From: Robiginitomaculum sp.
GTDB lineage: Bacteria > Pseudomonadota > Alphaproteobacteria > Caulobacterales > Maricaulaceae
Assembly (NCBI GenBank): GCA_002733385.1
Contig: NVVO01000004.1
Location: 55,252 to 63,113, forward strand
DNA: 7,862 nt
Reading direction: 5' to 3'
Of this stretch, positions 1-5,827 are shown piece after piece. The notes beneath the pieces were generated by a model, which made no database searches, had not been told where the DNA came from, and was given only the letters and a program-made list of their open reading frames with translations. Made by a program: the position numbers and the translations under genes. Within the stretch, counting starts at the first letter, position 1, and each line of letters begins with the position of its first letter.

Positions 1-1300
1 CCTTGAATACGGGGAGTTTCGGCTGGTGCGCGAAGCACTAAAGGAACGCGAAACTTTGATGCGCATTGCACCGCATTTGGTCAGCCCTCTGCGTATCGTC
101 TTGCCACACCATAAGGGCTTGCGGCCCAAATGGATGCTGCGGCTTGGCCTGTTTATTTATGACCATCTGGGCGGCGGACGCACATTGCCCGGCACGGAAG
201 TGGCCAATTTGCGCACGGGCAGCAGTAAAGATGTGCTCAAGCCAGCATTCGAGACCGGGTTTGAATTTTCCGATTGCCGGGTTGATGATGCCAGGCTGGT
301 GATTGCCAATGCGCTCGGCGCACAGCGGCGCGGCGCGGACATTATGACCCGTAGTAAATGCGTAGGCTTAAGCCACAAGGACAATATCTGGCAAGCAGAG
401 ATCAGTGCGCATAGCCGCACCATAAAGGCCCGCGCGCTAGTCAATGCCTCCGGTATCAGGGTGGACGAAATGGTCGAACTGGCCTTGGGAGAAATTGCTC
501 CGGATCACTTACGTCTGGTCAAAGGCTCGCATATTGTCACGCGGCGGCTATATCCGGGGCGACAACTGTATATGTTTCAAAACCCGGATGGGCGGATTAT
601 TTTCGCCATTCCTTATGAGCAGGATTTCACCTTGATCGGCACAACCGATGCCCCCTATGATCTAAGCGACGGCCCTATAGAAATATCGGAAGCGGAGACC
701 GATTATCTGATCAATGCCGCTAATGATTATTTCAGTGCGCCTATCACCAAAGACGATATTGTCTGGAGTTATGCCGGGGTGCGACCGCTCTATGACAACA
801 AAAAAGGCAATGCGTCGGCCGTCACCCGCGATTATGTGTTCGATATCAAGGACGAAACCACCCCGCCTGTGCTGTCGATATTTGGCGGCAAGATAACCAC
901 CTACCGCGAACTGTCGGAACACGCCCTGCGCAAGATGAGAAAGTACTTCCCCAGTCTAGGTAAAGACTGGACGGCAGACAAACCGCTACCGGGGGGTGAT
1001 TTGAATATGGAGTTTGCAGCGTTTGTAAAACTGCAAGCGGAAAAATACCCGTTTCTGGCTCCGGAGCATATATTGCGTTTGTGCCGGGCTTACGGGACAA
1101 GAATGGATATATGGCTTACGGGCGCCAAGCGGACGAAAGACATGGGCCAAAATTTCGGCGGCACTCTAAGCGAACGTGAAGCCAAATATCTGATAAAACA
1201 CGAGTGGGCCAAAACCGCAGAGGACATATTATGGCGACGCACAAAATGTGGTCTGCATATGAGCAAGGCGGAACGCGACGCATTTAGGGACTGGTTTTAG
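1..1300 (+). CDS. glpD: Aerobic glycerol-3-phosphate dehydrogenase, C-terminal 432 residues (5' end outside window)
   Basis: FAD-dependent, membrane-associated oxidation of sn-glycerol-3-phosphate to dihydroxyacetone phosphate, feeding electrons to quinone. The reading frame is already open at base 2 and encodes LEYGEFRLVREAL, a conserved GlpD segment, so the GTG at 26 is not the start. About 70 N-terminal residues, including the FAD-binding GxGxxG, are missing because of the window edge. Family motifs in order: RIGLFIYDHLG-like segment (from about 140), LVKGSHIV (509), GTTDAPYD (638), SYAGVRPL (767), GGKITTYRE (884), then the helical C-terminal domain with AYGTRMD and the terminal RRTKCGLHM before TAG at 1298-1300. 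The C-terminus looks complete, with no frameshift. The NAAGPWVD-type motif reads NASGIRVDEM, a mild deviation. No regulator or glycerol kinase gene is visible. Identification is firm. Confidence 0.95.
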   Translation, partial: LEYGEFRLVREALKERETLMRIAPHLVSPLRIVLPHHKGLRPKWMLRLGLFIYDHLGGGRTLPGTEVANLRTGSSKDVLKPAFETGFEFSDCRVDDARLVIANALGAQRRGADIMTRSKCVGLSHKDNIWQAEISAHSRTIKARALVNASGIRVDEMVELALGEIAPDHLRLVKGSHIVTRRLYPGRQLYMFQNPDGRIIFAIPYEQDFTLIGTTDAPYDLSDGPIEISEAETDYLINAANDYFSAPITKDDIVWSYAGVRPLYDNKKGNASAVTRDYVFDIKDETTPPVLSIFGGKITTYRELSEHALRKMRKYFPSLGKDWTADKPLPGGDLNMEFAAFVKLQAEKYPFLAPEHILRLCRAYGTRMDIWLTGAKRTKDMGQNFGGTLSEREAKYLIKHEWAKTAEDILWRRTKCGLHMSKAERDAFRDWF

Positions 1301-1343
1301 GGAGTTCTTGTTCTGCCCGATGTTTGCCGTGCCCGGATGAATG

Positions 1344-1376
1344 GGTATGGCTCACCAATTTGAGCCAAAATATACC
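1344..1376. other. Inverted repeat in the 144-bp gap after glpD
   Basis: TGGCTCA (1348-1354) and TGAGCCA (1361-1367) form a perfect 7-bp stem with a 6-base loop; outer GGTA (1344-1347) can also pair with TACC (1373-1376) across a bulge. On the plus strand the stem is followed by A-rich, not T-rich, sequence, so it is not a standard intrinsic terminator for glpD. It could be a weak transcript end, an mRNA 3' stabiliser or an operator for the next gene. The rest of the 1301-1444 gap shows only A/T-rich sequence and a ribosome binding site. Confidence 0.4.
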
Positions 1377-1435
1377 AAAACCGCTCTATATTTATCCGCT
1401 AGGATGTTCTAAACCCTGTTTCGTTACAAACTAAC

Positions 1436-1439
1436 AGGA
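1436..1439 (+). promoter_or_regulatory. Ribosome binding site AGGA
   Basis: AGGA lies five bases ahead of the ATG at 1445 and supports that start for the 313-residue membrane protein. Confidence 0.6.
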
Positions 1440-1444
1440 TAAGT

Positions 1445-2386
1445 ATGACAGGTGTTTTTCGGGATATTCCGTTTTTTTGGGGGCTGGTGGTCGTCGCTTT
1501 ATTGATGGCGGTTTTCGCACTGCGCACATGGATACAAACCCGCAAGCTCGCGCAAGAGGCCCAAGATGAGTGGGCCTACCGTGTGTCTGAAAACATGCAA
1601 GATTTACGCTTGACCCAAGATGCTTTTGTGCGGGCCTACACAAAAATCCATGCGCCGCGCGCCGCCAAATATATTACCATGACCTTGGTGGCGGTGTTAG
1701 TTTTAACCATTCCGGCCTTTGCCTTGTTGCAATTGGCCATACACGGCATCTGGCAAATTAGCGGACAATCACGAACGTTCGAGCCACCGTTTCTGGTCTA
1801 TCAATTTTTCATTTTCTTTGGCATTATTGGTTTGTGGATCGGGCTGATTGGCTGGTTCACCAAGCGCTATTACAGGCTTGCCCCCGGCCTGATGCGCGAC
1901 GAACTTATCTATGAGCGGGCCGGGTTTATGCCAACCGCAAAATTGACAGTCGGGCCAAATCCGGCGCAGCTTGATTTTCGGACCTTTGGTAAAACAACCG
2001 CCGAGGCCCGTAAAATAGCGCGGATAATATTTGCCGACGCTCTTGGTCTTTCAAAACAAACCGACAAAAACTGGCAGAATAGCGGGCATGGTTGCGATGC
2101 TTATTCAGACGGAAGTGCAATGTCGATCAATATACATATTCCTGCCAAGGGCGAAAAATTTGACCAGCAAAGCCATCCGTTTTTCTTTGCCGGAAAATTT
2201 GCCCGCCACGATGACAAGGAAACCAGATACACAATTATCGTCCTGTCCCCAGATGCTTATAGTGCGTTTGAAAAAATTAAAGCGACGGGATTGAAAATGG
2301 ATAAAATCACCGGTTCCAAAACCAGCCGCATGTGCAGTTTTTCCAGCGCAAATATGGACATCTTTATTTATGACGAGCGTGGTTGA
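1445..2386 (+). CDS. Uncharacterised three-helix membrane protein, 313 residues
   Basis: I do not recognise a named family. Three hydrophobic segments are clear: about residues 8-27 (GLVVVALLMAVFAL), 77-99 (LVAVLVLTIPAFALL) and 116-138 (FFIFFGIIGLWIGLIGWF). Between the first two lies a charged region, about 30-75, with DLRLTQDAFVRAY and KIHAPRAAKY, which has the look of a conserved signature. After the third helix comes a soluble domain of about 170 residues, alternating hydrophobic and polar, with a cysteine at 217 and another at 297. With three helices and no cleavable signal, the two termini should face opposite sides of the membrane. The start at 1445 has an AGGA five bases upstream. The gene may have its own promoter in the preceding gap; it points away from nth and overlaps it by 19 bp at the 3' end, so its mRNA must extend antisense into nth. 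Function unknown. Confidence 0.85.
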   Translation: MTGVFRDIPFFWGLVVVALLMAVFALRTWIQTRKLAQEAQDEWAYRVSENMQDLRLTQDAFVRAYTKIHAPRAAKYITMTLVAVLVLTIPAFALLQLAIHGIWQISGQSRTFEPPFLVYQFFIFFGIIGLWIGLIGWFTKRYYRLAPGLMRDELIYERAGFMPTAKLTVGPNPAQLDFRTFGKTTAEARKIARIIFADALGLSKQTDKNWQNSGHGCDAYSDGSAMSINIHIPAKGEKFDQQSHPFFFAGKFARHDDKETRYTIIVLSPDAYSAFEKIKATGLKMDKITGSKTSRMCSFSSANMDIFIYDERG

Positions 2387-3078
2387 TCTGCGGGTTTGGT
2401 TTTATCTTTGAACTTACAAATATCCGCAATCACACAATTTTGGCACATAGGCTTGCGGGCCTTGCAGGTGTAGCGCCCGTGCAAGATTAACCAGTGATGG
2501 GCATGAACGGCATATTCTTGCGGTATAACTTTCAGCAAGTTAAGCTCCACCTGCAACGGGTTTTTGCCCGGCGCCATGCCCGTGCGGTTGCCGACCCGAA
2601 AAATATGCGTGTCCACCGCCATGGTCGGCTGGCCAAAGGCAACATTGAGCACCACATTGGCTGTCTTGCGACCAACACCGGGCAGGCTCTCTAGGTCACC
2701 CCGATTGTCCGGCACTTGACCCGCATAAACATCCACCAGTCTTTGTGACATGGCTATGACATTTTTGGCTTTGGTTTTATAAAGCCCGATGGTTTTGATG
2801 AAATCTCGTAGTCTATCCTCGCCGATTTCCAGCATTTTTTCGGGCGTGTCGGCGCGTGCGAACAAGGCCTTGGTAGCTTTATTGACACCGACATCCGTCG
2901 CTTGGGCAGACAGGGCTACGGCCACCACCAAAGTATAGGCGTTGTGATAGTTCAGCTCGGTCTTGGGCTCCGGATCCATTTTGTGCAGGCGGGCGAATAT
3001 TTCAGCGATTTTTGCGCGGGTAAGTTTTGGTCGCGGCAGCTTTGGTTTTGCGGGTTTGGACTTTGTGGATTTGGCCAT
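2368..3078 (-). CDS. nth: Endonuclease III (bifunctional DNA glycosylase/AP lyase), 236 residues
   Basis: Base-excision repair enzyme that removes oxidised pyrimidines and cleaves abasic sites. Visible hallmarks: LSAQATDVGVNKAT (residues 56-69), the helix-hairpin-helix LPGVGRKTANVVL (132-144) with the catalytic lysine K138, VDTHIFRV (155-162) with the catalytic aspartate D156, HHWLILHGRYTC (194-205), and the 4Fe-4S loop C205-x6-C212-x2-C215-x5-C221. All catalytic and cluster residues are present. It is longer than E. coli Nth (211 residues), mainly because of an 18-20 residue Lys/Pro-rich N-terminal extension (KSKPAKPKLPRPKLTRAK). Its ATG shares one base with the stop of the upstream flavin reductase gene (TAATG) and has no strong Shine-Dalgarno, so translational coupling is likely. 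Its 3' end overlaps the convergent membrane-protein gene. Confidence 0.97.
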   Translation of the reverse strand: MAKSTKSKPAKPKLPRPKLTRAKIAEIFARLHKMDPEPKTELNYHNAYTLVVAVALSAQATDVGVNKATKALFARADTPEKMLEIGEDRLRDFIKTIGLYKTKAKNVIAMSQRLVDVYAGQVPDNRGDLESLPGVGRKTANVVLNVAFGQPTMAVDTHIFRVGNRTGMAPGKNPLQVELNLLKVIPQEYAVHAHHWLILHGRYTCKARKPMCQNCVIADICKFKDKTKPADQPRSS

Positions 3079-3635
3079 TATGAGCGGCTTATGGCATTTA
3101 ACATTTGTGTGGCCAATTTTGTTGCTCTGGCCGCAGTGCGCTCATCGGCAAACCGGCCTTCGTCGTCAAAAGCCTTGCCGTAACTGCCCACACCCAATTG
3201 GGTCGGGACAGTATGTGCGCCGAGACGTGCCAAAATAAAGTGTAGTTGCCTAAGCGCCATAATGCCTGACAACGGCCCCGGCGAAGCGGCCCCGATTGCG
3301 TAAATTGGGCGCGAAAATTGCTCCAATCCAACCCGGCTCATCCAGTCTATGGTGTTCTTTAACAAAGGCGGCATACAGCCATTATATTCCGGCGTAGCAA
3401 TAAAAACACCGTCGCAAGCGATGAGGGTTTTAATCAAATGGTGCGCCGCATCCGGGACACCGTTCTCGTCTTCATAATCGCCATTATAAAGCGGCATATC
3501 GTAATCACTTAAATCAATGATGTCTATTTTGGCGCCGGCGTCCGTAAATATATGCGCCGTAGCGGCGACCAATTTGCGGTTCATAGAGGCTTTGCGAGTG
3601 CTGCCAGATAACAGGCCGATGCGCGGTTGGGACAT
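3078..3635 (-). CDS. NADPH-dependent FMN reductase family flavoprotein (ChrR/YieF-like), 185 residues
   Basis: Flavodoxin-fold oxidoreductase that binds FMN and reduces quinones, azo dyes, chromate or flavin using NAD(P)H. Evidence: N-terminal phosphate-binding loop GSTRKASMNRKL (residues 11-22) directly after the first beta strand RIGLLS; TPEYNGCMPPLLKNTIDW (81-98), the family signature; then SRPIYAIGAASPGPLSGI and the C-terminal LRQLHFILARLGAH. The length matches E. coli YieF/ChrR (188). The frame stays open up to 3725, but the ATG at 3635 is chosen because GAGGA lies seven bases upstream and the fold begins immediately. It is transcribed divergently from the glyoxalase-type gene and is followed by nth with a one-base overlap. 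The true substrate cannot be told from sequence. Confidence 0.9.
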   Translation of the reverse strand: MSQPRIGLLSGSTRKASMNRKLVAATAHIFTDAGAKIDIIDLSDYDMPLYNGDYEDENGVPDAAHHLIKTLIACDGVFIATPEYNGCMPPLLKNTIDWMSRVGLEQFSRPIYAIGAASPGPLSGIMALRQLHFILARLGAHTVPTQLGVGSYGKAFDDEGRFADERTAARATKLATQMLNAISRS

Positions 3636-3642
3636 AGAGGTT

Positions 3643-3647
3643 TCCTC
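3643..3647 (-). promoter_or_regulatory. Ribosome binding site GAGGA deciding the flavin reductase start
   Basis: GAGGA on the minus strand, seven bases before the ATG at 3635. No comparable site precedes the upstream in-frame start at 3725, which would add 30 residues of unrelated sequence. Confidence 0.65.
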
Positions 3648-3678
3648 ATTTGTTGTTGCGATTCTTGCATTACCAGAT

Positions 3679-3707
3679 TTGGCAAGGTAAAGGTTAGAAC
3701 CTATAAC
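3679..3707 (+). promoter_or_regulatory. Predicted sigma-70-type promoter for the glyoxalase gene
   Basis: TTGGCA (3679-3684) and TATAAC (3702-3707) are separated by exactly 17 bases and sit about 20 bases upstream of the ATG at 3728. A transcript starting near 3714 would begin almost at the Shine-Dalgarno GAAGGA (3714-3719), giving a very short leader. A GANTC site (GATTC, 3660-3664), the recognition sequence of the alphaproteobacterial CcrM methylase, lies just upstream; whether it matters is unknown. Confidence 0.55.
3691..3702. promoter_or_regulatory. Dyad AGGTT-AG-AACCT inside the predicted promoter spacer, possible operator
   Basis: A perfect 5-bp inverted repeat with a 2-base centre, lying between the -35 and -10 boxes of the predicted glyoxalase promoter and within the divergent region shared with the flavin reductase gene. 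A repressor bound here would cover the promoter. It is short enough to arise by chance. Confidence 0.35.
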
Positions 3708-3727
3708 AAATACGAAGGACAGCAAGC

Positions 3728-4210
3728 ATGGATTTTTTACACACTATGGTGCGTGTCAGCAATATTGACGATAGCTTGCGGTTTTATTGTGCGGGCCTTG
3801 GCCTGCAAGAACTGCGCCGGGTTGATCACGAAGCCGGGCGCTTCACTTTGGTTTTCCTGGCTACGGAAAATGATATCAGACGGGCAGATCTTACGGGCAA
3901 GGAAACCGGATTTGTTGCCGGGCTTCCCATGTTGGAGCTGACCTATAACTGGCCACCCCAGGATCAAGAGGGCGGCGAAATATATCAAGGCGGGCGCAAT
4001 TTTGGGCATTTGGCCTATCAGGTGGATAATATCTACGAAAAGTGCCAGCACTTGCTGGATATGGGCTATAGCGTCAATCGCCCGCCCCATGATGGCCGCA
4101 TGGCATTTGTGCGCTCCCCGGACGGTATATCGGTTGAGCTCTTACAAAAAGGCACACCGCTTGCGCCGCAAGCCCCTTGGGCGGATATGGAAAATATCGG
4201 CGAATGGTGA
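3728..4210 (+). CDS. Glyoxalase I-type VOC-family metalloenzyme, 160 residues
   Basis: Probable lactoylglutathione lyase, isomerising the hemithioacetal of methylglyoxal and glutathione to S-lactoylglutathione in the cytosol. Two beta-alpha-beta-beta-beta modules are visible. Candidate metal ligands are H5 (FLHTMVRV), E70 (LPMLELTYNW), H94 (NFGHLAYQV) and E137 (ISVELLQKG), the expected His/Glu/His/Glu set. RSPDGISVELLQ is the typical closing motif. Ligand spacing of 65, 24 and 43 residues is longer in the first two gaps than in E. coli GloA (51, 18, 48; 135 residues) and nearer the long zinc-type enzymes. GAAGGA lies eight bases before the ATG. The stop TGA directly abuts the stop of the convergent GNAT gene. 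The VOC superfamily also includes other lyases and dioxygenases, so exact substrate is inferred. Confidence 0.85.
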   Translation: MDFLHTMVRVSNIDDSLRFYCAGLGLQELRRVDHEAGRFTLVFLATENDIRRADLTGKETGFVAGLPMLELTYNWPPQDQEGGEIYQGGRNFGHLAYQVDNIYEKCQHLLDMGYSVNRPPHDGRMAFVRSPDGISVELLQKGTPLAPQAPWADMENIGEW

Positions 4211-4666
4211 TTATAGCTTCAGTGTCATATAAACACTAAACGCATTGTCTGTATAATCCGCAAACGGCCTGCATATTGCAAAGCCAAATTTTGCGTATAA
4301 AGCCCGCGCTGGCCCGTAGGCGGCATTATCGCCCGTCTCTAGGCTCAGGCGATTATAGCCTCGGTTGCTAGCCTGCTTGATAATATGGGAAAGCACCAGG
4401 CTCCCAACCCCGCGCTTTAAGGCGAAAGCCGTGGTGCGCATGGATTTTATTTCGCCGTGGGTTTTGTCCAATTCTTTAAGCGCCCCGCATCCCAACAGAA
4501 CACCTTCGTCCCACACAGTCCAAAACGTAATATCCGGTTTTCGCAAGGCCGCCAAGTCCAGAGCGTACACACTATCGGGCGGTGAGTTTTTATAGGCATC
4601 CGCAAGATGTTCCCGCAACAATGCCTGTATTTGTGATCCCGATAAATCGTCTCGGTTGATTTGCAT
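4211..4666 (-). CDS. GNAT-family N-acetyltransferase, 151 residues
   Basis: Acetyl-CoA-dependent transferase of unknown acceptor. The central strand GEIKSMRTTAF (residues 71-81) leads into the acetyl-CoA pyrophosphate loop LKRGVGSLVLSHII (83-96), followed by the strand NRLSLETGDN (105-114) and ARALYAKFGFAICRPF (120-135), the usual C-terminal GNAT helix and turn. The order and length resemble the small YsnE-like acetyltransferases. It is the last gene of the secB-dapB-GFA operon: its ATG overlaps the GFA stop by one base (TAATG) and no clear Shine-Dalgarno precedes it, so it is probably translated by coupling. The first position of the classical Q/R-x-x-G-x-G loop is a leucine here, which is tolerated in this subgroup. 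Acceptor substrate cannot be predicted. Confidence 0.88.
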   Translation of the reverse strand: MQINRDDLSGSQIQALLREHLADAYKNSPPDSVYALDLAALRKPDITFWTVWDEGVLLGCGALKELDKTHGEIKSMRTTAFALKRGVGSLVLSHIIKQASNRGYNRLSLETGDNAAYGPARALYAKFGFAICRPFADYTDNAFSVYMTLKL

Positions 4667-5094
4667 TAGCTGTCTGGAAATCTGTCATAGACGGGCACAC
4701 CGTCTTTGATTTGGTAATATGTGCCTTTGTTTTCACAAAAAATATGGCGGGTTAAAACGCGGGTCTTGCTATTGTCCAAAGACCCGGCCGACACATCTAT
4801 CTGGTCTTTTAAGGATGGGTAGCCAAAGCCGTGCCAAAACAAGGTGCTGCCGCAGGTCTTGCAAAACCCGCGCTTGGCTTTGTCTGAAGATTGGTACCAG
4901 CGCACATTACTTTCGCCCTTGATTATAGAAAACCCGACCTTTGGGCCGTGGAGCGAAGCCCAGTGATGCCCGCTCCAGCGGCGACATTGTTCACAATGGC
5001 AAGCCGTAACACCGTGAATATCTGCGTCCGAACCGGTTAATTCGTATTTGACCGTCCCACACAAACAGCCGCCCGTATAAGTTTCCGTGCTCAT
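4666..5094 (-). CDS. GFA family (CENP-V/glutathione-dependent formaldehyde-activating-like) zinc protein, 142 residues
   Basis: Small zinc protein of the GFA fold. Cysteine pattern: GGCLCG (C10, C12) with FCKTCGSTLFW (C78, C81) form the expected structural zinc site, and ACHCEQCRRW (C32, C34, C37) the second, catalytic-type site known from Paracoccus Gfa. All seven cysteines are present. The founding member was proposed to speed S-hydroxymethylglutathione formation, but most homologues have no proven activity, so the name should be read as a family label. Its ATG overlaps the dapB stop as ATGA, and its stop overlaps the GNAT start, placing it firmly in one operon. An in-frame Shine-Dalgarno is weak, consistent with coupling to dapB. 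Confidence 0.92.
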   Translation of the reverse strand: MSTETYTGGCLCGTVKYELTGSDADIHGVTACHCEQCRRWSGHHWASLHGPKVGFSIIKGESNVRWYQSSDKAKRGFCKTCGSTLFWHGFGYPSLKDQIDVSAGSLDNSKTRVLTRHIFCENKGTYYQIKDGVPVYDRFPDS

Positions 5095-5816
5095 AAGCCC
5101 AATACATCACCCATATCATACAGCCCCTTGTCTTGCCCCACCGCCCACAGTGCCGCCGTAAGTGCGCCTTTGGCAAATACGGCCCTGTCTAAAGCCGTGT
5201 GGGTCAGGGTCAGGGTTTCCATTTCGGAGCTTAAAAACACGCTATGTTCACCAATAACGCCGCCGCGCCGCAAGGACACTATATCGGAGGGTTTTTGACC
5301 ACCGGCCTCTAGCGCCCGACCAAGCATAAGTGCCGTACCGGACGGCGCGTCTTTTTTCTGGTTGTGATGAATGTCGAGAATGTCCACATCCCAGTCCTTT
5401 GGAATGGCCGCCGCCGCTTTCGTGACCAGGTTTTCCAACACACAAATACCGATAGAAAAATTGCCTGACTTGACCAATGTAATAGCACTGGCGGCTTGTT
5501 CCAGCGCTTTTTCCTCCGTGGCAGAATATCCGGTTGTCCCCGTAATCAAGGTGCGGCACGAGGTATCGAACATCATTAGGGCAGCGTCTATAGCCGCCTT
5601 GGGGTTGGAAAAATCGATCAATACATCACAAATCCCAAGAGCAGAACGCATATTGGATGTAAATGCCACACCCCCCGCGTCCGTACCGAGCAATTTCGTG
5701 CCGGGAGCGACCAAGGCCGCAACCAGTTCGGCATCTGTGTGCTTGGCGATTTCCGTGCGCAAGGCGCGGCCCATACGTCCGGCAGCACCAAGAATACCAA
5801 TTTTGACGGGGGCCAC
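5091..5816 (-). CDS. dapB: 4-hydroxy-tetrahydrodipicolinate reductase, 241 residues
   Basis: NAD(P)H-dependent step of the diaminopimelate/lysine pathway, supplying peptidoglycan and protein synthesis. Motifs: Rossmann loop GILGAAGRMGRA (residues 8-19), LIDFSNP (66-72), TGTTGYS (92-98), SGNFSIG (117-123) and the active-site stretch DIHHNQKKDAPSGTAL (148-163), with H150 as the proposed acid/base and K154 as the catalytic lysine. The protein is shorter than E. coli DapB (273 residues), mostly in the loop after the second strand. Start choice: GTG at 5816 has AAGGG six bases upstream; TTG at 5819 is also in frame but only three bases from that site. Nine bases separate this TTG from the secB stop-codon start, in the same frame. 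The gene overlaps the GFA gene by 4 bp. Confidence 0.95.
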   Translation of the reverse strand: MAPVKIGILGAAGRMGRALRTEIAKHTDAELVAALVAPGTKLLGTDAGGVAFTSNMRSALGICDVLIDFSNPKAAIDAALMMFDTSCRTLITGTTGYSATEEKALEQAASAITLVKSGNFSIGICVLENLVTKAAAAIPKDWDVDILDIHHNQKKDAPSGTALMLGRALEAGGQKPSDIVSLRRGGVIGEHSVFLSSEMETLTLTHTALDRAVFAKGALTAALWAVGQDKGLYDMGDVLGL

Positions 5817-5822
5817 CAAATA

Positions 5823-5827
5823 CCCTT
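5823..5827 (-). promoter_or_regulatory. Ribosome binding site AAGGG for dapB, overlapping the secB stop
   Basis: The minus strand reads TAAGGGTATTTGGTG: the last two bases of the secB stop are part of the AAGGG, six bases before the GTG at 5816. This favours GTG over TTG as the dapB start and suggests reinitiation by ribosomes finishing secB. Confidence 0.5.

Noticed and set aside
26..28. GTG as the start of glpD
   Set aside because: The frame continues upstream to the window edge and codes conserved GlpD sequence before this codon.
1348..1367. Intrinsic terminator after glpD
   Set aside because: The hairpin is real but no T-run follows it on the plus strand, so it is reported only as an inverted repeat.
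3636..3725. Longer flavin reductase starting at 3725
   Set aside because: The extra 30 residues do not fit the flavodoxin fold start, would cover the glyoxalase promoter, and GAGGA points to 3635.
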